Below, piece after piece: positions 26,232 to 33,932 of a stretch of DNA of 64,000 nucleotides (positions are counted from its first letter, which is position 1; every line of letters starts with the position of its first letter). The notes beneath the pieces were generated by a model. The model saw only the letters and a program-made list of their open reading frames with translations, was not told the DNA's origin and did not search any database. This DNA is from CAYOUV01 sp963790075 (GTDB taxonomy: Bacteria; Chloroflexota; Anaerolineae; Anaerolineales; Villigracilaceae). The stretch is taken from assembly GCA_963790075.1 (NCBI GenBank), contig CAWBNG010000004.1:62001-126000 (forward strand). The letters are read 5' to 3'. The position numbers and the translations under genes were made by a program.

Positions 26232-26236
26232 CATTT

Positions 26237-26464
26237 TATATCCGGCTGAACTTAATTGAGCCTTAGTGGAAGCAATTACGTTCTCTGGCTCTTAAGGGTA
26301 AGCGCTTTGAAAACTTGGACGAACTGACATCCGCTTTGAATCAAGCTCTGGATTACTGGAATGCTCATCGCCATCCTTATGTTTGGAAAAAGAAACCACA
26401 AGAACAGGTGACTTTAATTAGCGGCTATGGCGTTTGTAAAGGTTCAGATATTTCACTAACTTAG
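26237..26464 (+). pseudogene. IS630-type transposase C-terminal remnant
   Basis: About 75 codons of a DDE transposase C-terminus. The catalytic-Glu motif is seen as Y-I-R-L-N-L-I-E-P, then an in-frame TAG (26264-26266) where Phe is usual, then WKQLRSLALKGKRF and ALDYWNAHRHPYVWKKKPQEQ, ending at TAG 26464. IS630-family proteins end with SPELNPIEPFWK-like text followed by YW(N)xHRHPY-type sequence. No upstream catalytic domain or terminal inverted repeats are seen. A dead fragment at the left edge of module 2. Confidence 0.75.
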
Positions 26465-26530
26465 CGAGAGAACCACTTAGTATCATCATCCACAAAGGAA
26501 AGACTTTCGTGATGGATGATTTGGAGGTTG

Positions 26531-28012
26531 TCATTTTACTTTCCACACATGAACGATAGGCTTGGCTCCGTCAGCGTAGAGTTCCAGGACATAAAGCAGA
26601 CCGTTCACCCGGTCATAAGAAACATCACCGATGCGCAAACGGCGTTGATCACCCCAGCCAAGGTCAACCAAATCCCATTCTGGCGGTTTCAGATACAGGT
26701 GTTCATCAATATCAATCGTTGCGTAAGGCTGCGGCTGCCATGGTTCCAATTGACCTGTTGCAACTTTCGCCAGGTCAGCGGGATTATACAGGATGAATTC
26801 AGCGTCGAAGCGCGTCGTCCACCAGCCGCGATTGGAGACACATGCCCCCGAGGCCCCATCACAACAACCTGAGAAATCCTCCCGTGGGCAGACCGAGCCA
26901 TCGGCCATGCGGCAAGTGGGGAAATCGGTGACTTCAGCATCCACACAGGCCAACTGTGGGCCATTGGGATTGATATAGCCATACCAATATTTTGTCCCAG
27001 TGCTCTTCGTTCCGGCAAACAGGACTGCCCCCTTGCCGGAGGCAGTTGTAATCCAGGCCCCGCCCTCCCACGAGTCGGGATGCTGGTAACCGTTCAGACT
27101 GCGAACGATTTCTTCTGTATTGTAGGCATTTTCATAGAGCAAGAGTGGGACTTCTTCAAGGCGCGCTCCCGATGGCGGCGGAGTGCCATCCGCCAGCCAG
27201 GGACGGTAGGCAAAGATGGTCGGTCCCATGCCGCCCTGTCCGCCATCGCGCATGCGCCCGGTGGCAAGGTAGCGTCCGCCAGTGTAGACGTCGGCCCATT
27301 GGGCCGGGATCTCGAACATGTAGCCGTTGACGCTGTACAGATCCTGATTCCCTATGAACCAGGTGCCTTGAAAACCAGGATTTGACAAGGTTGGATTGAA
27401 CCAGCCATGCGAGGGAATGTCCTGCGGTTGGAGGTGCTGGCCCCAGGCGATGTGAACCTTGGGTCCGGTCTCGGGCCGGTTGAGATATTGCAGCCCAACT
27501 TTGGGGATTTCTTCCAGTTCGGTAAAGTGACCGGCGGTTACATTCGCAAAGTCCTGGATGAAATCAGCCGTGTTGAGGTCTGCGATGTTCCGGGAATTGA
27601 CCGGCACGGGAATGCTGACCTCCGCCACCTGGTCGCCATCCGGGACGGCGCCGTAGGCAATGCGGTCGTGTCCCGTAATGAACAATGTGCCGGGGAAACT
27701 GTCCTGCGCGCCGGACGGGTCGCCATCAGGGTTGAAGGTCATGGCGTTGCCGCCGTAGGCAAATGTCTGTGGAGGCTCTTCGCCGCCGGGCAGGCGGAAC
27801 GCGCCGAGGTATTCGATGTCAGCGGGCTGGATGACGGCATCCGGGTCTAACGGCGGCGGCAGGGGGGCAGATGTGGCCGGGGAGCTTGAGGCCGTTTCTT
27901 TTGCCAGGGGCAGGCTGGGGGGAGCCTGCCCTGCTGGTGGTTGGATGAGATTACAGGCCAGCAGGATGAGCAGTGTGGCGCTGATAAGCAGGATGTTTCG
28001 TCTATTTTTCAT
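26531..28012 (-). CDS. Lipoprotein of unknown function, probable beta-propeller-like
   Basis: A 493-aa exported lipoprotein: signal MKNRRNILLISATLLILLAC with lipobox LLAC (Cys20), then a P/S/A-rich linker to residue 60. The rest is a large extracytoplasmic domain with repeated aromatic/Gly motifs (LGAFRLPGG, YGGNAMTFNPDGD, GTLFITGHDR, GTWFIGNQDLYSVNGYMFEIP, RRLRIGDVSYDRVNGLLYVLEL). These recall beta-propeller blades, and eight or more Cys cluster around 370-410. Not a family I can name. It is last in a row of surface-protein genes on this strand, which suggests it binds or processes an extracellular polymer. Confidence 0.75.
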   Translation of the reverse strand: MKNRRNILLISATLLILLACNLIQPPAGQAPPSLPLAKETASSSPATSAPLPPPLDPDAVIQPADIEYLGAFRLPGGEEPPQTFAYGGNAMTFNPDGDPSGAQDSFPGTLFITGHDRIAYGAVPDGDQVAEVSIPVPVNSRNIADLNTADFIQDFANVTAGHFTELEEIPKVGLQYLNRPETGPKVHIAWGQHLQPQDIPSHGWFNPTLSNPGFQGTWFIGNQDLYSVNGYMFEIPAQWADVYTGGRYLATGRMRDGGQGGMGPTIFAYRPWLADGTPPPSGARLEEVPLLLYENAYNTEEIVRSLNGYQHPDSWEGGAWITTASGKGAVLFAGTKSTGTKYWYGYINPNGPQLACVDAEVTDFPTCRMADGSVCPREDFSGCCDGASGACVSNRGWWTTRFDAEFILYNPADLAKVATGQLEPWQPQPYATIDIDEHLYLKPPEWDLVDLGWGDQRRLRIGDVSYDRVNGLLYVLELYADGAKPIVHVWKVK

Positions 28013-28036
28013 GACAGGTTCCTTTGACGGTATACA

Positions 28037-28577
28037 TCAATCGTCACCGCTTGAACCCCGGCAGACTTTGAAGAGGGTTGACCATCTGCCAGAGTCGGAT
28101 CTGCGGTCTGATGCATGGAAGCTGTAGTTGATGGCATAGTATCCGGGATCGTCCCAACTGGCGTCACAGGTGGGAGAGTTGAGGTCGTTGAAGAAGCCAT
28201 ACTCGTATTCGGGGTCATAGTAGGGTCAAGGAAGATCGGCACGCCGTGCGCGTCTGAGCGGGCATGTGAAACACGATATTCGATTTCGAAGGCCTCTCCC
28301 GCTGCTGAGCGGGTGACGGCATCCCATGCAAACGGCGGGATCAAAAGATCGATCTGCCCGGCAGAGATGGCTTCGGTGCCGCCCAGCACACCGACGCATT
28401 CGAGCGAGGCGGGCAGGGGCTGGTTGCCAGGCCAGAGCAGCACAGGCGCAGATGGCGCAGCCAGGTGGGGAGTCATATCCCAAGCGCCGCCGCCCAGCGA
28501 TGCAAATGATTCGTCAGTGGTTTGGTCAGAATCCACATCAGGGTGCAAAACAGTTCAAGCCAGTGTCGTGTTTTCAT
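28037..28577 (-). pseudogene. Frameshifted secreted-protein gene
   Basis: A start at 28577 (MKTRHWLELFCTLMWIL) has AAAGGAG correctly placed, but that frame stops at 28473. Protein-like sequence continues in a second frame (PHLAAPSAPVLLWPGNQPLP... to HARSDAHGVPIFLD, about 28470-28230). It then moves to a third frame (PYYDPEYEYGFFNDLNSP, WDDPGYYAINYSFH), ending TGA at 28037. Each segment looks real only in its own frame, so at least two indels are inferred. A single continuous frame 28009-28548 exists but turns to low-complexity S/T text after residue 105. Function unknown; possibly sequencing error. Confidence 0.55.
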
Positions 28578-28741
28578 ATACATCTCCTTTGGTTGGATGG
28601 TCACGTAATAAGACCAAAAGCCACAAAACAGTTTCTTTTGCAAGATAAGGTTATTATATGCCAGCGACGAGTTGCACTGCAACCTTGGCGCCTTCGCACA
28701 ATTCGCGATAAGCGTTGTCTGGACAGTGCGGTCCCTGCACA

Positions 28742-30826
28742 TCACGGCTCGTTTATTTCCTCAATTTGAACCGTTAGTGAAACCCTTCCGTATCCGGTTA
28801 CGTCTTCTAATATGATCTCGGCTGGGAGCGGTTCGTTTGCCGCGATGGTGTGTCGGGCATGGAAAAGTCGATGGTCGCTTCCATAAGCCTCCTCATCCCA
28901 GATACTCCCGCCGAAGCTCAAATCATCACCAGGATTCAATTCGACAATGATGTGGTTGACGTCTGGCGCATGACCGTCTTCTTCGGCGCGCATAGCGTTG
29001 AACATCCCAGCAATATTGTAGCGGCCGACGCTGACAGCATAGCCATTGCACGAGAATATCCACAGGACCGACCAGCATCTGCCGCCATCAAAACCCAATG
29101 TCAGTATGTCGGAGCCGGATGTCGCATAAAATGTACCGTAGATGGGACCACGGCCGGTATAATCGCCGCCGATATACTGTAAATCTGTGTCCATGTATGC
29201 AAACGTGACCTTCACCTGGCGCAGACACGGTTTGCCAGTCCAGGCCTGGGTGTTGCTGAGAGGCGAACGAATTTCGCCGTGGTCTTGATAGGCAAACATC
29301 TGGAAGTAGACAGTCTCGCCACAGGCGGGTCGATAGTCCGCAATATTGAGGGAACGCATTCCAGGATGGGGGATATCGATGGTTGCCGCCGAACTGATAC
29401 TGCTGATGGACAGGCCAAAGCCGTCAATTTGAGCGCTATCGCCACCCCAGCGCCAGCTCAAGGTGTAGGGGCCTTCACCAATCGGGCCGGTAGTGATCGG
29501 CGCTAAATCGGGAATCTGGAGCGCTTCCTGGTCGCAGGATGGGGAACAGATCCGATAGGAAATCATCAGGTTGTCACTGTCTCCCGGGATATGCGCCGTC
29601 AGGGCGCGCCCGTCCCATTCACCGGATGGGTGTTCGAGACTGATTTCGCCAGAGTACGCCAACTCTCCGCTTCCTGGTTCGGATCCGAAACAAGTAATCC
29701 GGATGCGCAAGGGATCGCCCAACGGCTGTAACAGGTGCAGGCTGTTCTCGCCGCCAAGAACTTCAGCGGCGTTCCAATGCCGTTCACCCAGTGTCTCAAA
29801 ATCATACCGGCGCATATCTTCCTCGTTTAGACGGACATAACACCAAATATTTTCGTAATCCCTGCCCACCAGCATCTCTACGGCTTCGAGTTCAAGCTGA
29901 ACATAAATTCGGAGAGGGGGAACAAAGAAGGGAAGTCCAAGACCAGGCTCAACAGGATCGCCGCCCGGTAACGGAGGGTCAACACCAGGGATGGGTTCAG
30001 GCGGCACACTATCATCCACGCCAGACTCCGGAGCTGCTTCAGGGCAGCCATCGACACCCCTACCCGGTTCAGAAGGACAGGCATCGCTGGCATCGCCAAC
30101 TCCATCCCCATCGGCATCGTGACAGCCGTGTGCCAGGGGCGATCCGGCTACTTCGGGGCAGGCATCGGCTTCATTTAATACGCCATCCCCATCGTGGTCT
30201 GATTCATTAGGCGCCGGGCAGCCGTCTCCAGGCATACCGGCAACATCGGGGCAGGCATCACTGGCATCTGCGATTCCATCAAAGTCGCGGTCGGGACATC
30301 CGTCGGCTGCCGGGTTGCCCTGTTGATCGGGACAGCTATCGGCTTCATCTGCAACTGTATCTCCATCCCGGTCGGCAAGTGCCACGGCTTCAACGGTAAT
30401 CGCCGTCTGTGAAGTTGCATTGCGGCTGTTGAAAGCACGCGCAATCAAAGTATGCGTCCCAGCTTGAGGAACCCAGGTGGTCAACAATGGGAAGGGACTG
30501 ATCCCATTTCGGATACTGCTGGTTTCTACATCCAACAACTGCCCATCCACCCATAACTCAAGACGCACAATCTTCTGGTCGCCGCGTGCCAGCGCACGCA
30601 CCTGTACCGGTTGTCCCGCTTCAACCTGCTCGCCATCTTGAGGCGAGCGGATGAATACCACCGATTGCGAAGCGGCGCTGGCCGTCAGGTAAAAGTACCC
30701 ACCCAGAACGATAACCACAAAGAGCATCCCCAGTATTCCCAGGCACCCCAGGATAATAGGCCAGCTCCTATTTCTTCCCTGGCGTGGGTTAGGCGCAGAC
30801 GGTTGATAGTAATTATTGTTATTCAT
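28742..30826 (-). CDS. Membrane-anchored surface protein with thrombospondin type 3 repeats
   Basis: A 694-aa protein. A polar N-terminus (MNNNNYYQPSAPNPRQG) is followed by one membrane helix at about 24-50. An Ig-like domain (about 55-145: SPQDGEQVEAGQPVQVRA...) comes next, and about 150-270 holds four to five TSP3-type calcium-binding repeats (DRDGDTVADEADSCPDQQG, DHDGDGVLNEADACPEVAG). The remainder is a beta-rich extracellular region with few landmarks. TSP3 repeats bind Ca2+ through D-x-D-x-D-G loops and make stiff stalks. Probably a cell-surface adhesin or stalked sensor, in the same direction as neighbouring lipoproteins. Confidence 0.82.
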   Translation of the reverse strand: MNNNNYYQPSAPNPRQGRNRSWPIILGCLGILGMLFVVIVLGGYFYLTASAASQSVVFIRSPQDGEQVEAGQPVQVRALARGDQKIVRLELWVDGQLLDVETSSIRNGISPFPLLTTWVPQAGTHTLIARAFNSRNATSQTAITVEAVALADRDGDTVADEADSCPDQQGNPAADGCPDRDFDGIADASDACPDVAGMPGDGCPAPNESDHDGDGVLNEADACPEVAGSPLAHGCHDADGDGVGDASDACPSEPGRGVDGCPEAAPESGVDDSVPPEPIPGVDPPLPGGDPVEPGLGLPFFVPPLRIYVQLELEAVEMLVGRDYENIWCYVRLNEEDMRRYDFETLGERHWNAAEVLGGENSLHLLQPLGDPLRIRITCFGSEPGSGELAYSGEISLEHPSGEWDGRALTAHIPGDSDNLMISYRICSPSCDQEALQIPDLAPITTGPIGEGPYTLSWRWGGDSAQIDGFGLSISSISSAATIDIPHPGMRSLNIADYRPACGETVYFQMFAYQDHGEIRSPLSNTQAWTGKPCLRQVKVTFAYMDTDLQYIGGDYTGRGPIYGTFYATSGSDILTLGFDGGRCWSVLWIFSCNGYAVSVGRYNIAGMFNAMRAEEDGHAPDVNHIIVELNPGDDLSFGGSIWDEEAYGSDHRLFHARHTIAANEPLPAEIILEDVTGYGRVSLTVQIEEINEP

Positions 30827-30847
30827 CTTTTTTCTCCTGAGACCCGA

Positions 30848-31930
30848 TCAATTCAAAATAATTGAGAAGGTCGAAGGCGCTGACCAATTGCTGTAATTAC
30901 CAGCGCCATCCTGGGCGCGTACCATCCAGCGGTAGATGTCGCCACATTGGACATTGACATTCACCTGTTTGCCGGTGACAGGTCCATAACCCCCAACCGA
31001 ATTCCACTGGCCCGGTTTTACCTGCATTTCCAATTTGACGTAATAGCCGGAGATGCCGCTGGGATCGGTGACCGGCAGCCAAGCCAGGGTCTGGGTTGAC
31101 CGGCAGGTGAGTTCCAATCCGTTTGCGGGAACAGCGGGGGCCGGAGCCGGTGGCGGTGTGGTATCTGTGGCAGGTGGGGGAACTTCAGCGGGCGGGGCAG
31201 GCGGTTCGGTTACACAGGAACCTGTCACGTTGATATTCAGCGTGCGGCGTTCCTCTGTCCCATCGTAGTTGACCACCGTGAGTGTGTACTGCGCGTCGGC
31301 GCACAGGCAAGCGCTGTACGATCCGCTAAAAGGTTGTTCTATTCCGCTAAAGATAACCCGCTGGACATTCTCAACTTGCCAGTAGATCGTGGCGCAGGAC
31401 CCGGCGCTAATATCTGGCGGATAAGAATAGAAATTGACAATATTTGCTGGCAGCGGTGGTGTGACCGAAATCACAGGGGTGGGAGTGTCGGTGATTACGG
31501 GTGTGACCGAAATCACAGGTGTAACGGTAATCATCGGGACGGGTACTTCCCCTCGGACTTCAACCGAAACTGTCGCCGGGCTGCCAGGTTGACCTTGCCG
31601 GTCATACCCCTGGACTTGAAGTATATAAGTGCCCGCTTCAGCCGGGATCCACTCTTGCTGCATCGAAACGAAGTCTGGTTTCGCTTCGGAAGGAACATCG
31701 CGCCGGTAAGGCTCTCCGTTTACTGAGAGCACTACCTCCGCTACCCCTTCCCGCGCAAATATGTGAGAGATGACGTTCACCGAGGCGCCCACAGGCACAG
31801 ACGCCCCATCGCCGGGGTAATCGATCCATGACTGGGGGTAAGACGCGGTTCCACTACAAGATGTTATTCCCCATGCCAAAAGAATGATAGTGATCCATAT
31901 CAATCCCCTCAATTTATTTTTTTGGTTCAT
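30848..31930 (-). CDS. Lipoprotein with Ig-like and fibronectin type III-like domains
   Basis: A 360-aa exported lipoprotein. The signal helix ends at lipobox ITSC (Cys25). An Ig-like domain at about 35-125 (YPGDGASVPVGASVNVISHI...) is followed by a V/T/P linker containing the repeat VTPVI(S/T). A second beta domain with CATIYWQVENVQRVIFSG precedes a PPAPPAEVPPP linker. The C-terminal FN3-like domain (about 270-360) includes WMVRAQDGAGNYSNWSAPSTF. Its first domain resembles the Ig-like domain of the TSP3 protein 22 nt downstream, so they probably work on one surface structure. Binding target unknown. Confidence 0.8.
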   Translation of the reverse strand: MNQKNKLRGLIWITIILLAWGITSCSGTASYPQSWIDYPGDGASVPVGASVNVISHIFAREGVAEVVLSVNGEPYRRDVPSEAKPDFVSMQQEWIPAEAGTYILQVQGYDRQGQPGSPATVSVEVRGEVPVPMITVTPVISVTPVITDTPTPVISVTPPLPANIVNFYSYPPDISAGSCATIYWQVENVQRVIFSGIEQPFSGSYSACLCADAQYTLTVVNYDGTEERRTLNINVTGSCVTEPPAPPAEVPPPATDTTPPPAPAPAVPANGLELTCRSTQTLAWLPVTDPSGISGYYVKLEMQVKPGQWNSVGGYGPVTGKQVNVNVQCGDIYRWMVRAQDGAGNYSNWSAPSTFSIILN

Positions 31931-31952
31931 AGCAGCCTCCTCAAAATGAGTT

Positions 31953-32321
31953 TCAAATATCAGACTTCTCCATCCACTTTCTTACAAGGTCCAGGTCCAA
32001 CTCGTCTTTAGGAATAAAAGCTTCTGCTCCGCTTTCCTGTGCCGATTTTTGGAACAACTGGGCGCTATCGTGGTGTGCGCTTACCAGGATGACCCGTAGA
32101 TTTTCCGCCAGGGCTTTGAGCTTGGATATGCCTGCCACCCCGCTCTCCCCCGGCAGCATCACATCGACGATGGCAATATCCGGCTTTAGCTCGCGAACCA
32201 ACTCTTTTGCGGCAGGGATATCACCCGCTTCACCGACAACTGTCAACCCAGCATGGGACAACAATTGGCGCAAGTGACGGCGAAAAGAAGGTTGGTCATC
32301 AACGATCAGGACACGGGTCAT
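31953..32321 (-). CDS. Stand-alone response regulator receiver domain
   Basis: A 122-aa CheY-like receiver. Acidic pocket D8-D9, phospho-acceptor Asp53 (IAIVDVMLPGESG), Ser in VILVSAHHD and Lys in AFIPKDEL. There is no output domain. The start at 32321 (MTRVLIVDDQ) matches receiver N-termini; an upstream in-frame ATG at 32396 would add 25 residues without recognisable structure, and neither has a strong SD. It may take phosphate from the histidine kinase encoded at 33929-36172. Separated from that operon by the terminator at 32432. Confidence 0.82.
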   Translation of the reverse strand: MTRVLIVDDQPSFRRHLRQLLSHAGLTVVGEAGDIPAAKELVRELKPDIAIVDVMLPGESGVAGISKLKALAENLRVILVSAHHDSAQLFQKSAQESGAEAFIPKDELDLDLVRKWMEKSDI

Positions 32322-32431
32322 AGGCTCACAGGCAGCTTGCAACAGAAAGGACGGATTTCCAGTCATATAGTAGCAAATAGCCTGTTCCCGTGTCATCGAG
32401 GCAAAGTACCATTTCAGTACTAGCTTTTAAA

Positions 32432-32463
32432 TAAAATACCGGTACCACGGTACCGGTATTTTA
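32432..32463. terminator. Bidirectional terminator
   Basis: TAAAATACCGGTACC / GGTACCGGTATTTTA, 15-bp perfect arms with 2-nt loop AC. A/T runs at the stem base suit termination on either strand. It follows the GHL15-like gene and lies upstream of the receiver gene. Confidence 0.85.
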
Positions 32464-32486
32464 TAATTATCGCAAACTACACTTAA

Positions 32487-33932
32487 CTACTGTTCTGACA
32501 GCACTTCAAGCAGGACTACTGACTGGTTCGGACCCAAACTGACACTTGTTACCGGTGCATAATCTATACTCCAAGCTGATACATTACCATCAGCGGGGAC
32601 AATGCCGCCGCCATGAGGGAATGCCCGGTAATAGGTTTTCTCAAAGAGTATTTCCTGTAATTTGTCAGATGGATTAACCAGCACCAGTCCATTGCTATAA
32701 GTTCGGGCATAAACCTTCCAGTCAGATCGCCACAGTGAGCTGATCGAAGCCGGGGTGCCTCCTATAGGAATTCCGATGGGAATCTCATATTCGGGAAACC
32801 ATTCTGGTTCTGATGAAAATTCGAGGTTGAGATAAGTGTAGCGTCCCTTGACCAGCAGATAACTCCCGAGCAAGAACATGCGGTCTTCATAATCATCTTT
32901 GTTCACATATTGTTGTAACAAGACGATTTTATCCAGATTGACCATGCCCAGGATGCGCCCCATTTGCAACTGCCAGTCTTCTTCTTGTGCCAGAAAATAC
33001 TCTCCGCCAGACCATCTGCCAAATCCCTCAACCATGACGCCATCGGCACCGGAATAGTCCGTAACGTCACGCCTATTCACCCACGCGCCAGCGTTTGGAA
33101 TGAAATAATAATCGGCCAGCTCCCCGCTTTGTCCAAAAGCGATGAAAGCCTCAATTTGGGATGACCAGGTGCTTTCGAAAGATTGATTCAGGTCAGGAAG
33201 ATTGGGATCGAATTTATCACCGCCATAATAATTGGGAGGAAATAGACCATCAACGAAGATCCCGTCAGCCGCATTGGCGTGCAGTTGGCGCAAAACCTCA
33301 CCGACCCAGTACTCTCTCCAGGAGGCATTGCTGATGTCCATTAGATACCATCCCCAATCGCAAAAGAGTACGCGTTGGCCTCCAAATTTAAAAAACCACT
33401 CGTCCGGAGGGTTTTCAGGATATTCGCGCACCCATTTCTCTCCCTCAATCACTTCCAACCATTTGCCATTGGGTTCGCAATCCCCGGTGATGTTTTGATA
33501 TCCCAAGCCCAACCCCAGGCGATAGTTCAGGATGATAAAGTTTGGATTGTGAGCACGCAAGCGACGGGCGTCAGAGGCAAAAACCTTCTGGGTGCCTGCA
33601 TAGTGGGTGGCAGCAAATTCAAATTGCGCTTCACTCATTTCCCAGAGATCCAATTGGTCATTGAAAACGTGAATATTCTCCAACGTATCGGGAAAAGCGC
33701 GAATGGTTATCGGTAAGTCTGGCGTTCTGGCTGCCAAGGGTGTGGACAACACAACACCCAGACCAGCTTTTTTCTGCAAGTTGGAAACCGATATCCATAG
33801 CACAGAAAACAATAGGATAAAGATCAACATCGAAATACCCGCAAAGCCCCATTTCGCTTTGCGAGATAAAGGTTTTACGCCAGGACTGTCTGAGCGTAAC
33901 GATGAAGCTCCTCCAATCTTAATCTCTGTCAT
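32487..33932 (-). CDS. Membrane-anchored putative glycosidase (GHL15-like)
   Basis: A 481-aa protein: cytoplasmic tail 1-27, one membrane helix about 28-50, then an extracellular TIM-barrel-like domain. Barrel-strand motifs include NFIILNYRLGLG, VLFCDWGWYLMDISNASWREYWVGEV, ADGIFVDGLFPPNYYGG and ADGVMVEGFGRW. These resemble the hypothetical glycosyl-hydrolase-like family GHL15; the Asp of IFVDG and Glu of MVEGF are candidate catalytic acids. It overlaps the histidine-kinase gene by 4 nt, so it is translated with a signalling pair. Carbohydrate target unknown. Confidence 0.72.
   Translation of the reverse strand: MTEIKIGGASSLRSDSPGVKPLSRKAKWGFAGISMLIFILLFSVLWISVSNLQKKAGLGVVLSTPLAARTPDLPITIRAFPDTLENIHVFNDQLDLWEMSEAQFEFAATHYAGTQKVFASDARRLRAHNPNFIILNYRLGLGLGYQNITGDCEPNGKWLEVIEGEKWVREYPENPPDEWFFKFGGQRVLFCDWGWYLMDISNASWREYWVGEVLRQLHANAADGIFVDGLFPPNYYGGDKFDPNLPDLNQSFESTWSSQIEAFIAFGQSGELADYYFIPNAGAWVNRRDVTDYSGADGVMVEGFGRWSGGEYFLAQEEDWQLQMGRILGMVNLDKIVLLQQYVNKDDYEDRMFLLGSYLLVKGRYTYLNLEFSSEPEWFPEYEIPIGIPIGGTPASISSLWRSDWKVYARTYSNGLVLVNPSDKLQEILFEKTYYRAFPHGGGIVPADGNVSAWSIDYAPVTSVSLGPNQSVVLLEVLSEQ

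Noticed and set aside
28009..28548. Continuous 179-aa frame as an intact gene
   Set aside because: After about residue 105 it becomes S/T-rich low complexity, whereas another frame gives a folded-looking sequence; a frameshifted gene explains it better.
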